Below are positions 33,590 through 45,022 of a DNA stretch of 64,000 bases, one piece after another. The notes under the pieces were generated by a model, which was given only the letters and a program-made list of their open reading frames with translations, was not told where the DNA came from and did not search any database. Every line of letters begins with the position of its first letter. Positions within the stretch are counted from its first letter, which is position 1. The position numbers were made by a program, and so were the translations under genes. Source of the DNA: Gigaspora rosea (taxonomy: Eukaryota; Glomeromycota; Glomeromycetes; Diversisporales; Gigasporaceae); NCBI GenBank assembly GCA_003550325.1, contig QKWP01001222.1, positions 91,324 to 155,323 on the forward strand. Direction: 5' to 3'.

Positions 33590-33960
33590 TATTCTGTCGA
33601 CAGGACATATCGGCAAATTTGACACATTGTTAAGTTATAATACAAGATTTTTCAATATTTCAAGACTTAATAACTGAATTTTTTTTGCTTAATAATGATA
33701 TTTTTGCAGATTCAATCATTGTATTTAATAGATCTTGAACTTTAATGCAGGAATCATAATCTTCTTGCGTAATAAAATAAAGCTTTTACGACATTTATTC
33801 CATCAAGAAATTTAGTAAGCTTTTCAAACGTATTGTGTGATAAAATTTAATGCTTTTGTAACTCGGATATTTTTAAAAATTTACAATATATAGTGATTTG
33901 ATGAATAAGAATTTCAATCTCGTCTACTTTTTTATAAAATTTGATAATATGGGTCTAGAC
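33590..33960 (-). pseudogene. Unidentified degenerate exon
   Basis: The reverse strand reads 'KVDEIEILIHQITIYCKFLK', 'ISELQKH', a TAA, 'ILSHNTFEKLTKFLDGINVV', a one-base frameshift, then 'FITQEDYDSCIKVQDLLNTM' and 'IESAKISLLSKKNSVIKS'. The helical, charged text is clearly protein-like. Another possible piece, 'NNVSNLPICPVDRI', follows near 33600. I do not recognise the family. It might be the N-terminal helical part of another kinase-type gene, which is a guess from location only. Confidence 0.5.
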
Positions 33961-33964
33961 CTAA

Positions 33965-35040
33965 GGTTCAGGCTTCTGAATTTGAATTAAATTAGTAACG
34001 TATTTGTTTTAAAATTAGTGATCTATAAATCCTATTATTTTTATTTGTAAGCTTATTTATACGTAAAATAATATAGCAAATAAACATATACTAAAAAAAA
34101 TTTAAGTGATGATATATTAAAGAGTTATTAAAAAAAAATTTAATCGATGACATATTAAAAAAAATTTAAGCGATAATTATAATCCCTTATTATTAAGATA
34201 ATATTATATGACATAACATAATTTAAAAAAAAAGTTTGAATATTTATCTCCTATTTCATTTTTTGATTTAGAAATTTCAAAACTGAAATAGGACTTTTCA
34301 AACTCTAACTCTTGAAACCCTTAGTGGTTAAAATTTTAAATCTTAATTATGAATTTTCTATCCAACCGAGTTGGTTTAGAATTTTGCAACGCAAATTGAT
34401 TTCGACGTACATACAACATCAGTACAGACGTTTACCGTTCTATCGGATAATGTGTTAAAATTCAACCTTTAAACCAGCAATTTTCATGTAAAAGAAAGCG
34501 GTAGATACGGCTGGAGACTATGGGAATAGAATATTCTTGTGTTTGTATTAATAAGTCTAATAGGGTTGAAATGATTAGCTTTATGATGGTTCTTCTATTT
34601 GAGAAATAATTTTTTAATAATGACTACAGTATCAAATAGTTATGTAAAAATTAACAGAGATCACAAATAGGAGTCAGAGCCGAGTGCCGAGTTTCATCTA
34701 AATGTGTAGCTTAAGATCTCAAATAATTTAAAAGTTCTACTACTATGTATCATACCAACAGCGGATTTCCGATTTAAGCAGTTAACTAACGTTAATGGAT
34801 TATCTACGAGCATTACTGCATTAAACGATTGATACATATGAAAACTGTATTAAGTGTTAACCGAGAAATTAGCAACTAATTAATTTGTTTCAAGTCTTAA
34901 TTACATTTACTTCAATTTCAATTTCTTAAAATAAATGTTTTGGAAGTAATACTTATAATTTATTTTGTACAAAAATTATATAAATTTTATACAAAAATTA
35001 TATATCTACTTTAAAAAATTTATTATATTTTTGTAAAACT
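33965..35040. other. Intergenic, no gene seen
   Basis: AT-rich sequence with short AAAAAAATTTAA-type direct repeats at 34090-34170. The last 100 bases before 35042 are shared with the partial duplicate at about 60060-60130. Confidence 0.4.
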
Positions 35041-35041
35041 T

Positions 35042-36180
35042 TTCATGCTAGATTTTTTTCTAAAAAAAAATGCTTTTGAATATCCGATTTTGCTTATTGA
35101 AATTGATTTAGAATTACTTGAGAAAAATGGTCGAGGAGGATTTATATGTGTTTTTTTGAATAATTTTTATTTAAGTTTGTCGTTCAGATTGAAATATATA
35201 AAAGAATTAACCGTTGTCTACTTTTAAAGACTAGGATACAAAAATAGAATGGCTATTTTTAATATAATGACGATGACAATCTTGCTTGTGTCAACGAACA
35301 TGATCTTATCGCAGTTACAGTAAAAAAGAACAAGACAATAAAAGAAAAGCTATTCTTGCATATCAAAAAACATGTAGATATCATTCATCTCTTTAAAAAT
35401 TTTAATTAATATATATATTATTATCTCATGAGTAAATATTAATAAATTTTTTAATTATTTATATCTAACGGAAAATCTATGTCGAGTTGAAATAGTCACT
35501 ATGGCAAGATTTTTTGGTTATGCGCTTAATCCTGTTAGCTTTTATTATTGTTACGATAATTCTGATGCTTTAAAAGTCATTGTTTTGGAAGTTAATAATA
35601 CTTTTGGTGAAAAACATTTATATATTTTGGATCGTGATAATGAAGCTGATAAATCAAGCAAACTTGGGTATGTATATTTATTAATAAATAATTTAAATAA
35701 TTTGACTCTTTAATTCAATAAATATATCTAAACTTATTCATATGATATTTTTATATGTTTGATATGAGTTTTACTATAAATCACCTTTTAATGATCGAAA
35801 AGGCATATATAAAGCATTCTGTAAAGATTCTAAACCAGGGTACCTTTATATAAGAATAGTTATGTATACAAATCCTTCTCATCCGGATGATGTTTCTAGT
35901 GAAAATGTTACTTATAAGAATAATACGCGATACAACGATCTAGAAAAAATTGGTTGCGACAGCATCTGGACATTCATATTCTCTAAACCTGCTTAGTGTA
36001 ATTTATGCAATAATGCTATATCCATTAGAGATTTTCTTAACTATGCCACATATTCTTAAAGTTCTTAAAGAGGCTAATAAATTGCATTATTATAAAAATT
36101 TAGGAATATATCATAGACCTATTCCAATTGAAGGAACTGGTGTGAAATTAGATCAAATTTCATTGTCCGCAAGTATTTAA
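35042..36180 (+). pseudogene. DUF1365-family gene, degenerate
   Basis: Three blocks in order match this family (PF07103, function unknown, often beside fatty-acid-modifying genes). N-terminal part, 35045-35400: 'NAFEYPILLIEIDLELLEKN' and, after breaks, 'MAIFNINDDDNLACVNEHDL'. Centre, 35501-35712: 'FFGYALNPVSFYYCYDNSDA' and 'VIVLEVNNTFGEKHLYIL', the hallmark FNPVSFYYC-type motif. C-terminal part, 35770-36180: 'SPFNDRKGIYKAFCKDSKPG', then a frameshift near 35946 and 'LVATASGHSYSLNLLSVIYA' with 'LTMPHILKVLKEANKLHYYK'. A GT..AG intron probably separates centre and end (about 35667-35765). Frameshifts make it non-functional unless they are sequence errors. Part of it is duplicated at 60130-60560. 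Confidence 0.75.
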
Positions 36181-36489
36181 AAAAAATTTCTACTAGTAAT
36201 AATTGTTTTATCTTAAAATATTTTATTATTGACTTTTATATATTTTTTTAATAAATAATATGCGCAAGAGATAATTCATAATATCTCTTTTACCTTGTCT
36301 CCAAGCATACTTCAATAATTCATATCATTATACTTCTTCCAGATCTGAACATACTTCCAATTCAAATATATCCCGACAACTATAATGAACATGCTTTTCA
36401 AATATTAAGCACATAAAGGTTTCATTACACAATTATTCTTTTTTGCCAATCTGTTAATTAATCAAAATTTATATCATGCTTTGCTTATC

Positions 36490-37670
36490 AGATATTTTGA
36501 GAAAGCATGGGACTGTCATGATTACCAGCATTGATTGACTTACTTTTTAATGATTCTATTATTATTGAAGATGACTTAAAGGACAAATGTGATAATTTGA
36601 TACATAGAGATAATAAACAAAGGTTAAACTCTTATGAATCTAAAATGCAATGATAAGAAGGTGGTATTGAAAAAAATTTTAGATGATAAGAATTCTGGAG
36701 GTATTAAATCGAAACAAGAATTTGATGAAATGTTGCATTCACTTTGGCCAACTTAAGGTGTTGATCAAACTTTTATCGCCAGCATAGCTCAGAATGACGA
36801 TTATTTTGATTTAAGAGTTAAAGCAATTGTATATATTTTTTCATTATTAATTCTTATATTAATTTAAAACTTGTATTTTTTAAAAAAAAAATTCCAATAT
36901 ACTTTTTATCAATTTATAGATTAGCTCCCATAAAAATATTGCAATAGCACTCAGAGATCTATTAGTATAAAGCAGTGAAAATTAAATATTAGCATTATTT
37001 GGATATATCCATTTATACCTATTGACTATTCCATCAAATAATTCGATTAAACATCTACAACACTTCTACAACCTTTAATTTCAAATCAACTACTTATTAC
37101 CATTTCCACCACAGTATATTCCATATGAAGGTAAAGAACCAATAGTACAATTGATAGATTCGTCTTTTTAGATAATTATTCAATATTTAAAGAAAGGTGA
37201 GAAATATAAAATATTTATTAATGGTGGGATTAATAGCATGTGGATATAGAACAGATTTTAAGTTCTGGCAATTGACTACACGATTAATCGATGGACATAA
37301 TGGTAATCCAGAAGTGGTTGTGGAAAGGAGTTATTAAGTTGATAAAGTGTGAAAAAGATTATTAAAAGGAATTTTGTAAATTAATGATGAAGAAAAGAAG
37401 AAAAAAAAATCGAAACATTCTTGAAGGATGGGATGTTGTATATGAAAGAAAAGGTAATATTTTTAGATTTTTAATGTTGATTTTTAATGTTTATGATTAT
37501 TTTATTTTTAGCAAATAATAAGTTTGAACTAATGACATTACCGTCACCTTTACTACTTTTACCAAGAAAAGATGAAAATATTTTATGAAATGTTATAGAA
37601 ACGAGGTATTGTTTAGAAATAATGATCCTTAATAAATCGAAATCAATAGTAATTTTATTTAAAAGCATAT
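36490..37670 (+). pseudogene. Unidentified multi-exon gene, degenerate
   Basis: Coding text is obvious but broken. Exon 1 (about 36530-36826): 'DLLFNDSIIIEDDLKDKCDN', 'GGIKSKQEFDEMLHSLWPT', 'GVDQTFIASIAQNDDYFDLR', ending at a GTATAT donor. Exon 2 (about 36920-37452): 'SHKNIAIALRDLLV', 'FPPQYIPYEGKEPIVQLIDS', 'GLIACGYRTDFKFWQLTTRL', 'DGHNGNPEVVVERSY' and 'IETFLKDGMLYMKEK'. A 59-base intron (37453-37511, GTAATA...TTTTAG) leads to exon 3: 'NNKFELMTLPSPLLLLPRKD' and 'NVIETRYCLEIMILNKSKS'. At least eight in-frame stops and two frameshifts. Many stops sit where Trp or Gln would fit. I do not recognise the family. Confidence 0.65.
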
Positions 37671-37679
37671 AGATATATA

Positions 37680-38310
37680 AATGTTTCCTATAACAAAATT
37701 GTTATGCTTGCTATATTCTCCTATCCTATTCAAAATTTTGTATTTTAACTTCTAAATAAATATTAGCAAAACAACGAATATTTTAAAATTTTAAATTAGA
37801 ATTTTTTTGTTTAATATTTAATTGACGACTTCTAGAAAAATATTCGTAAAGCAATGAATAATTTAATATTTAACTTTATTTATCTAATATTTAAATTAAA
37901 TTTTTTTTAAAAAAATTTAAATCGACAATTATAAATATGTAAAATATTACAGTAGTTAAACATGAAAAAAGATATTATATTTTATCTAATATTTGAATTA
38001 AATTTTTAGTGTTATATTACTACGTGTACTACGTGTATATTATTACGTGTACATTAGTACGTGTATATTACACGTGTATATTACTACGTGTATATTACTA
38101 CTTGTATATTACTACGTGTATTTAGTTTCATTTTATTTGCGTTCACATTTTTATCAAAAATAAATAGTTATTTAATCCATAACTGATAACTATTAATTTA
38201 TTTTATATGCATTAATTTTATCCATAATTCTAAAGATTATTTAAAACAAATATTAAATTTAATTTGCAAGTATAGAAGTAGCAATTACTGAAGTATAAAT
38301 ATTTAGGAAA
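37680..38310. repeat. Intergenic with ACGTGTAT minisatellite
   Basis: At 38020-38125 about seven imperfect copies of a 14-15 base unit TATTACTACGTGTA lie in tandem. The same ACGTGTA word forms part of the terminal repeat of the element at 38314. No gene is visible. Confidence 0.7.
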
Positions 38311-38313
38311 AAA

Positions 38314-38563
38314 CTATTTGTACACTACGTGTATGTACACGGGTACTAATTAATTGATTTGCAAATCCGCGTAAAATATAAATTATAGACCAAAATTAAA
38401 CCCGATTTAAGGTAAGGGTTAGGGTCAGCTTTGGGATTGGAAGGGTTATAGGTTATATAAAATTTTGCAAGGAATTTTTTTTGTTAGAGCCCGAAGAGTG
38501 GTTTCATAAGCAAAATTTTAAGTTATCACATGTACCCGTGTTTATACACTAGTGTACAAATAG
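38314..38563. mobile_element. TIR element with TTAGGG-like interior (member 2)
   Basis: The ends CTATTTGTACACTACGTGTA and inverted CTATTTGTACACTAGTGTAT extend about 33 bases to GTACACGGGTAC. The interior has GGTAAGGGTTAGGGTCAG, then AAAATTTTGCAAGGAATT and TTGTTAGAGC, as in the element at 13891-14171. About 250 bp. Confidence 0.8.
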
Positions 38564-38569
38564 TAATTG

Positions 38570-39690
38570 CCAAATATTTATATATAAATTATTTAAATTA
38601 CTATAAGTATAAAAAATGGAAATTAATCTAAGCACTTAAATAAGATATTCAAATTTAGTGTGTTAGTATAAAGAATTTTCTTTAATAATGTAATATAAGT
38701 ATTTAAATATACTTTATATTTACGTTAATGCTTTATAATATTTGATTTAAATTTAATTGAAAATAAAAATATACAGTAATACGCATTAGATAATGATAAA
38801 ATTATAAAACATGCACATTGCAGTGATCAATTTTATCCTTTTTTTCATTGTTATATCCTTTTATTATCAGTTGTATTATTAATTGACAATGAGATAAATG
38901 ATTTTAAAAAAAAAGGGATAATTGCCAATGAACAAATCATTAAACAACAGTGGCAATAAGATTATTGGAAATTGCACTCATACATGCGTATGAACTTACA
39001 GATACATTTCAATTTCCTGGCTTAAGATTGTTCTCAAGTGTCAATCTCAATTCGATTAACAAGTGATTATAATAATGCTCAAGTAAATTATATTTACCAA
39101 TACAATATGAGATTTATGATCTTCTCAAGCATCATTTTCGATGTGATTAATGAGTGATCGTACTAGTGCTCATTTATTATGGTCAATCCAAATAATCAAT
39201 GAAACCGATCCTTATCTGTTATTGATTTTTTTATTATTTATCAAATTTGTCATCAAAATTACAAATATATTCGTTATTGTAATTCGTGTTTCTTGTTTAT
39301 TTATTTTCATAAAAGTTTATTAATGCGAAAAGTAAAATAGTTACGATATCTTTGATTGCAAAGATATATAAAAAGTAGGTTTGTTGTAAAAAGTTTGATG
39401 ACTAAAATGAAAATTACATTTAATATTTTCACTAATAAAAATGATTTTATTATGTAATAAGCTTTATTAAGTTACGCATAATCATATTAAAGATAATACG
39501 CTTAATCAATTTAAAATATTTTGCGCTAAATAAACTTTATTTTCCGATACTCTTTGACTCATAGATTGAGGCGCCTTAATAATAGTATTTACATCCGTAT
39601 AAACCAAAATAGCATTTTAGTTTCTTATTTGTACGAGTTGATTAACTATATTTATAAAATTATTTCTTACACAATTTAAATGTGATTGAT
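38570..39690. other. Intergenic, no gene seen
   Basis: AT-rich. Two similar phrases around 'CTCAAG..TCAATTCGATTAACAAGTGAT' (39035-39070) and 'CTCAAGCATCATTTTCGATG' (39123-39160) form a short direct repeat of about 95 bases. Confidence 0.4.
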
Positions 39691-39737
39691 GACGTTAATT
39701 TAATTTAATTCTAAATTTGAGAAATTGCTCGAGATTT

Positions 39738-41168
39738 CTACAATACTAATCGATCTGCTAATATATTCGGAATATTTATTCGTTTCATATATCTTACTAG
39801 TATATACATCAAGCGAATGTAATTGTTTAATCGGTTCTGGTTTAATCCTATTAGCTTCCAAAATTTTTTTTTGATTTCATTATCATATTCCTGATCTATT
39901 TCATCTAACCATCGTGTGATTATTTCATTAATTTCAGTTGCAGTAGGTCGTTTATCAAATTCTTTATCCATACATTTCGTAGCTAATTTATTATAGCAAT
40001 CAGGTCCTAAACAGATAGGTCTTGATCCATCGATAATTCTTGTTACAAGATAATCATCAAACGGAATTCCGTCAAATGCTCTTTGTCCGGTTGAAATCTC
40101 TGTCATGATAACTCCAAGACTGTAAATATCTGATGCTTTAGTATATGGTTGACCAACTAAAACCTCAGGTGCTATATATGGAAGAATACCACAAATTTTT
40201 CCTTCCTTTTCATTTTTAGAAAGACCAAGATCTGTGATATATGCATTTTGCAAAGCATCTCCTTGCAAAATATTCCCGCTGTGTAAATCTCTGTGAACAG
40301 AGTTCTTGCAAATGAATCGACACAAGATCAATAACTATACCGTTCAAGATATTCAATTTATCCTTCCATTCTAAATGTGATACTTCTACAAGGTTTTGTC
40401 GTAATGAACCTTTTGGTGCAATCCCCATAACAATAATATAATCACCATAATTATTTCTTGACACTCCAATACAAACCAAGAACGAAGGATTCTCATAACC
40501 AATTTCACAGTGATTTTTCAATTCCTGGATAAATTCCTGCTCATTATCATTTGAATTATGAATCACTTTAAGAGCAACATCTAACCACGAACTATAAATT
40601 TTGTCGAACCAATTTGAACTATATACAGTTGCGAATCCTCCTTTCCCTTCTTCTTCGATATCTCTGAACTCATTATAATCAATCCAAGATAATTTAAATC
40701 TCTCATCGTCTAATATTCTCTTAAGTTCAGGATTGATATGATCTGGTGATTTATTAGTTTTCAAAAGACTTTTACATTTTCTGAACCAATAATTTGCACT
40801 CTGAATATATCTCTTTGTACCGATACCATTTCGATAACAGTCAGCAACATTAAACATTGCTGTATCTACACCCATATTAGCAGATTTTTCATAGTATTCA
40901 AATGCTTTGTTATAATCTTGATCAACCCCCTGTCCAAGATAATAACGCATACCAACACTACACATTCCAAGAGAATTACCCAAATCAGCAGATTTCTTAC
41001 AATATTCAAATGATTTCTGATAATTTATTTCTACTCCTATTCCATATTTATAACAAAGACCAACATCAGTTGCTTTCATATAATATTCAAAAGCCTTCTT
41101 TTCGTCTTTCTCAACACCAATATCATGTTGATAATCGTAACCAAGATCACGAAATTGTTCAGTGTCCA
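39738..41168 (-). pseudogene. Sel1-repeat protein kinase, one frameshift
   Basis: This is the better-kept twin of 31097-32544. Three to four Sel1 repeats occupy residues 1-150 ('AFEYYMKATDVGLCYKYGIG', 'CSVGMRYYLGQGVDQDYNKA', 'AMFNVADCYRNGIGTKRY'). One repeat has lost nine residues relative to the twin. The kinase domain follows: 'GKGGFATVYSS' loop, 'VALKVI' lysine, αC 'EFIQELKNHCEI', 'VHRDLHSGNIL', 'ITDLGLS', 'YIAPEVL', 'SDIYSLGVIMTEISTG'. The only break is one extra base at 40299 (an extra T in CTCTGTTCAC on the coding strand, where the twin reads CTCGTTCAC), exactly before HRD. It shifts the frame and removes the C-lobe. All catalytic residues are intact on either side, so this may be a very recent mutation or a sequencing error. 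Full length would be about 476 residues, cytoplasmic by lack of signal or membrane segments. Confidence 0.85.
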
Positions 41169-41410
41169 TTTTTTTAAAAAAAGATAAAAAATTCAATCTC
41201 TAAATGAAATAAAAACCTTAATTGTCTGGAGGAGCGTAACGGAGGACATTTAATATTTGATCAAAGTGATACAAAAGCTACGTCAATAGTTACGTTTTTG
41301 ATTAACTCATTAGTTTCCTAAATTGTTGTATCAAAATTGTAATTTTAAAAGATTTTCACGTATGCATGCATGCATATTTGTATTTTAGTGCAACAAAACC
41401 ATAATTATTC

Positions 41411-42400
41411 GATAAGCTATCGATACCATTGCTTTTAAGTGATGTGTTTATTTTTTTGCTATACAAGGAAAATCATTAACCGAGTTTAATGATCTGTGCT
41501 GCTATTTTGCAGGGACCGACAGCAAAAATTTCCTCGCAAAATCCGAAAAGGAAATTTTTCCTCCCACCATTTTTATGTGAATGAAATTGAAAGATATGAT
41601 ATGAGCTCTTGCAAATTGTGAATGTAGCGAAAATGCTAAAGTCAGTAATGGTGCGGGTAAATTATCGAAATGATTGAATTAATGCATCGTTTTTTCGTTT
41701 TTGTTGACTGTTCCTATTAATATCTATGTTCGATTTGACTTATTTTTTTTATTTTTTGTTTTGCTTCTTCGGATTTTTTCCGGTCTGATGAATTGATAAT
41801 CACTGATCGGCAAAGACCAAGCGAGGACCAAGCAAAGAGCATGCGAAAGAGTTCGTTAAGATACCTACCTATGTTTTGTGTAACCAATAATAACCAATCT
41901 TTTTTTTTTATAATAAAAAAATTCACACGGATTATTAATTAAACCGGTAATGAAATTTAAGGGTACCGACAACGTAATTTTGTTTAAAAATATTCAGTTT
42001 CTTAATTCTGGTATGATCCGGTTTGGTATACCAAATTTATTGCACGGGTCTTATGTGACAACCCGTGCTTTTTTCATTTACATATCCGACAGGTCCTATG
42101 TGCGCAATGGACGCTTTTTGTATATATTATTCGATCACTTTCTAATCATGTGATAACTCAATTTTCTGATTTTATTTCTTTTTGCGTAACTCATAAAATT
42201 CATATTAGTGAAAGTTAAGGAAAAAAAGATTTAGCGAAGGAAAAAACTAAAAAAAAGTTAAATGAAAAAAATGATGAGCAAAAGTGGAAAAGTAAGCGAA
42301 TGTAAAAAAAGAGTAAAAGTGAGTCTAATGGTTAGAAAGACCGAATAATATATACGAAAAACGACAGTGCTTACGTCGGACCTTACGGATAAAAATGTTA
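41411..42400. repeat. Segment duplicated at 60.66-61.02 kb
   Basis: The part at 41500-41870 is similar to 60660-61015: GAAATTTTTCCTCCCACCATTTTTAT-like text, then TTCGGATTTTTTCCGG, GATTGATAATCA..GATCGGCAAAG and GAGCGA. No coding content is visible in either copy. The remainder is AT-rich with AAAAA/GAAA runs. Confidence 0.5.
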
Positions 42401-42404
42401 TCAG

Positions 42405-42518
42405 TTAAGTTGTAATGAAAACTGATTATTCATAGGGAACAATATAGATCATGTGGCAAAGCCATGTGATTTATATAGTAACCTAGCGATAAATCAGTTA
42501 TCATCCACAACCTAACTA
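42405..42518. repeat. Small foldback, 114 bp
   Basis: Arms GTTAAGTTGT..AACTGATT and GATCATGTGGC pair with GCCATGTGAT and AATCAGTT..ACAACCTAAC around a three-base centre. It is a non-coding hairpin and may be a tiny foldback element. Confidence 0.65.
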
Positions 42519-42560
42519 ATAACAAGTACTTATTGGTACGGGATTGTTACGTCAGACACC

Positions 42561-43103
42561 ATGCAACAAAATAGTTATTATATGGGTGTTGAATAAACCG
42601 TTACACACACGGGTTCATATTTAAATCCCATGCCTTCAGCACGGAATATGAACTCGTGTGTACTGGGTTATTCACTACAACCAATACAATAACTATAAAC
42701 CATATTTTATTTATAATTCCCCGGAACACCTGATAAAAATCAATCTAATGATTTTTCGGCCGATTCGGTTAAGTTTGAAATTTCAGCATAATAGATTCGA
42801 TTAGATTACAGAATTGTATGTATGCGTGTATTACGTATATACATACATATGTATATAACTTTTACAATTTCGAAATGATAAGCTTACTAAATAAATTTTT
42901 TTCAATTATTTGCCAGCGAAAATATTTTAAAAATATCACGTTTCTGTATTTGATTTGAGATATTTGTATTGATATAAAATTTATATTATTCATCTAATCC
43001 TAAATTACATACGTACATACATATGTTTATGCCGAAATCACTAACTTAATCAGATTAGCAGAAAAATCATTCAGCTAATTTTTATCAGGTGTTTTGGGAA
43101 TTA
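42561..43103. repeat. Two adjacent foldback elements
   Basis: The first, 42561-42712, pairs TTGAATAAACCGTTACACACACGG with its complement around AAATCCCATGCC. The second, 42714-43103, has ends AATTCCC..ACACCTGATAAAAAT and its complement, with ATACATAC palindromes in the middle. Neither holds a gene. Confidence 0.65.
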
Positions 43104-43541
43104 TAATAATAGTTGTAGTTAGTTAATTATTAATTGATTATTTTTTTTTTAGAACTTTAGCAGTCTTGCTGAAATCATATAGATTTATTACTACTAAAAA
43201 TTACTTTTAATACATTTACAATCAACAGACTCCGACCTCATCCGGCTACAAAATAAAATTTGCACCCAGATGCCACCAGCTGAATCGACTTATGTATAAG
43301 CCAAAAAAAAATTGCTAGCTATAGTTACAAACCAACTATGCTTCATAACCTACTCCTTCAAAAACTCCTTCTCTGAGCTTCTTATAAAGAAGAATAAAAA
43401 CAAGGAGAAGATTAAAATAGAGGGACATAACAAATACCCGACAAAATTAACCAAAAACCAAAATTATACATCCAAGAAAAAATAAAACAAAAAGAAATCC
43501 AAAGAAAAAGCAAAGAAAAAATAGACTATGAAGGTGATAAT

Positions 43542-43795
43542 CAGTGTTTAAAATAGAAATTTTAATTTACCGGTACATGCACCTGTTATATAAAAAAATA
43601 CCGGTTCAAAAAAAAAAAACCTGCATTAATAGAAAATGATCATCAGATCATTGGGGCACATAGATGCACGCACCGTTTACTTCAAAAAATTCCGGATTAT
43701 GCACCGTTTGTTGCACCGGCCCAATTTTAAAATACCGGTATATGCAATATAAAAAACGGTAGATCCGGATTTTTATCATGCTATTTTATACATTG
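43542..43795 (-). mobile_element. hAT-type short element, copy 2
   Basis: Near-identical to 30256-30512 in reverse. The ends are CAGTGTTTAAAATAG and inverted CAATGTATAAAATAG. GTGATAAT is duplicated at 43534-43541 and 43796-43803, an 8-bp target duplication. 254 bp. The low divergence of the two copies implies recent mobility. Confidence 0.9.
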
Positions 43796-43858
43796 GTGAT
43801 AATAAGTGATAAAAATTATATAATACTGTACAAGGAAACACCTTGCCAAAGTATTATA

Positions 43859-45022
43859 CAGTCAGACCTCTCTAAATGCATCCCCCTAAATGCATAACCT
43901 CTTTAAATGCATATTAATTGTCTGGCCCATTGACGGGCTTAATAAATAAGTGCATATTCTTTATTCTGCATATGCATACTATTTTCTTGGACCATCTATA
44001 TAAATCCCCTCTATAAATGCATATCACGTGAACACAGGCCAATCAAATCAGGACTACATGTTATGATTTTGTATATCATATGACTTGCTTAATTGATAAT
44101 TCCACCTATCAACTGGAGAATGGCGAAATGTGGCGTGCTTCCATCTAAAAGTTTTTTTCTTACTAAGTTAATGATATATGTCAACTAATTGAAAGTTGTA
44201 GAGCTCATCGAGACGCATATAACGGTAGTTAGATCATTCAAATCGGCCCAGTGGATGGCGAGTTATCGTCGAAAAATGATTGGCCGACTATATAAAAATC
44301 CGGGACGGAAATTACATATGAAAATCACTATAGGCGAAATGTGGCGTGCTTCCTTCTAAAACTTTTTTTCTTAATAAGTTAACGATACAAGTCCACCAAT
44401 TGAAAGTTGTAGAGCTCGTCGAGATGCATCTAACGGTGGTTAGATCATCCAAACGGCCCAGTGGATGGCGAGATATCGTCGAAAAAACGATTGACCAACA
44501 ATATAAAATCTCTGTAAACAAACATTTTTACAGAGATTTTATATAGTCGGCCAATCGTTTTTCGACGATATTTCGCCATCCACTGGGCCGATTTGGATGA
44601 TCTGACCACCTTAGATGCATCTCGACGAGCTCTACAACTTTTAATTAGTGGGCATGTATCGTTAACTTAGTAAGAAAAAATGTTTTAGATGGAAGCATGC
44701 CACATTTCGCCTATAGTGATTTTCATATGTAATTTCTGTCACGGATTTTTATATAGTTGGCCAATCGTTTTTCGATGATAACTCACCATCCACTGGGCCG
44801 ATTTGGATGATCTAACCACCGTTAGATGCGTCTCGACAAGCTTTACAACTTTCAATTAGTGGACATGTATCATTAACTTAGTAAGAAAAAAACTTTTAGA
44901 TGGAAGCACGCCACATTTCGCCATTTTGATTTATAAAAATAAAATTTTCTCTAAATGCATACCTCCTTAAATGCATACCTCAGAGCTGGTCCCAACGATA
45001 TGCATTTAGAGAGGTCTGACTG
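43859..45022. mobile_element. Pogo-like element carrying foldback modules (copy 2)
   Basis: The termini CAGTCAGACCTCTCTAAATG are perfect inverted repeats over 20 bases, flanked by TA (43857-43858 and 45023-45024). Subterminal AAATGCATA repeats recur on both sides. The interior is a large palindrome of four blocks (44120-44520 forward, 44525-44935 inverted), each with GTGGCGTGCTTCC, TTAAYGATAYATGTC, AGAGCTC(A/G)TCGAGA and GGCCCAGTGGATGGCGAG text. There is no transposase. It would need one supplied in trans. Confidence 0.85.

Noticed and set aside
40902..41177. Forward 91-codon frame
   Set aside because: Antisense to the Sel1-repeat coding region of the kinase copy.
42840..43030. ATACATAC repeats as a functional microsatellite
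   Set aside because: They are the inner palindrome of a foldback element.
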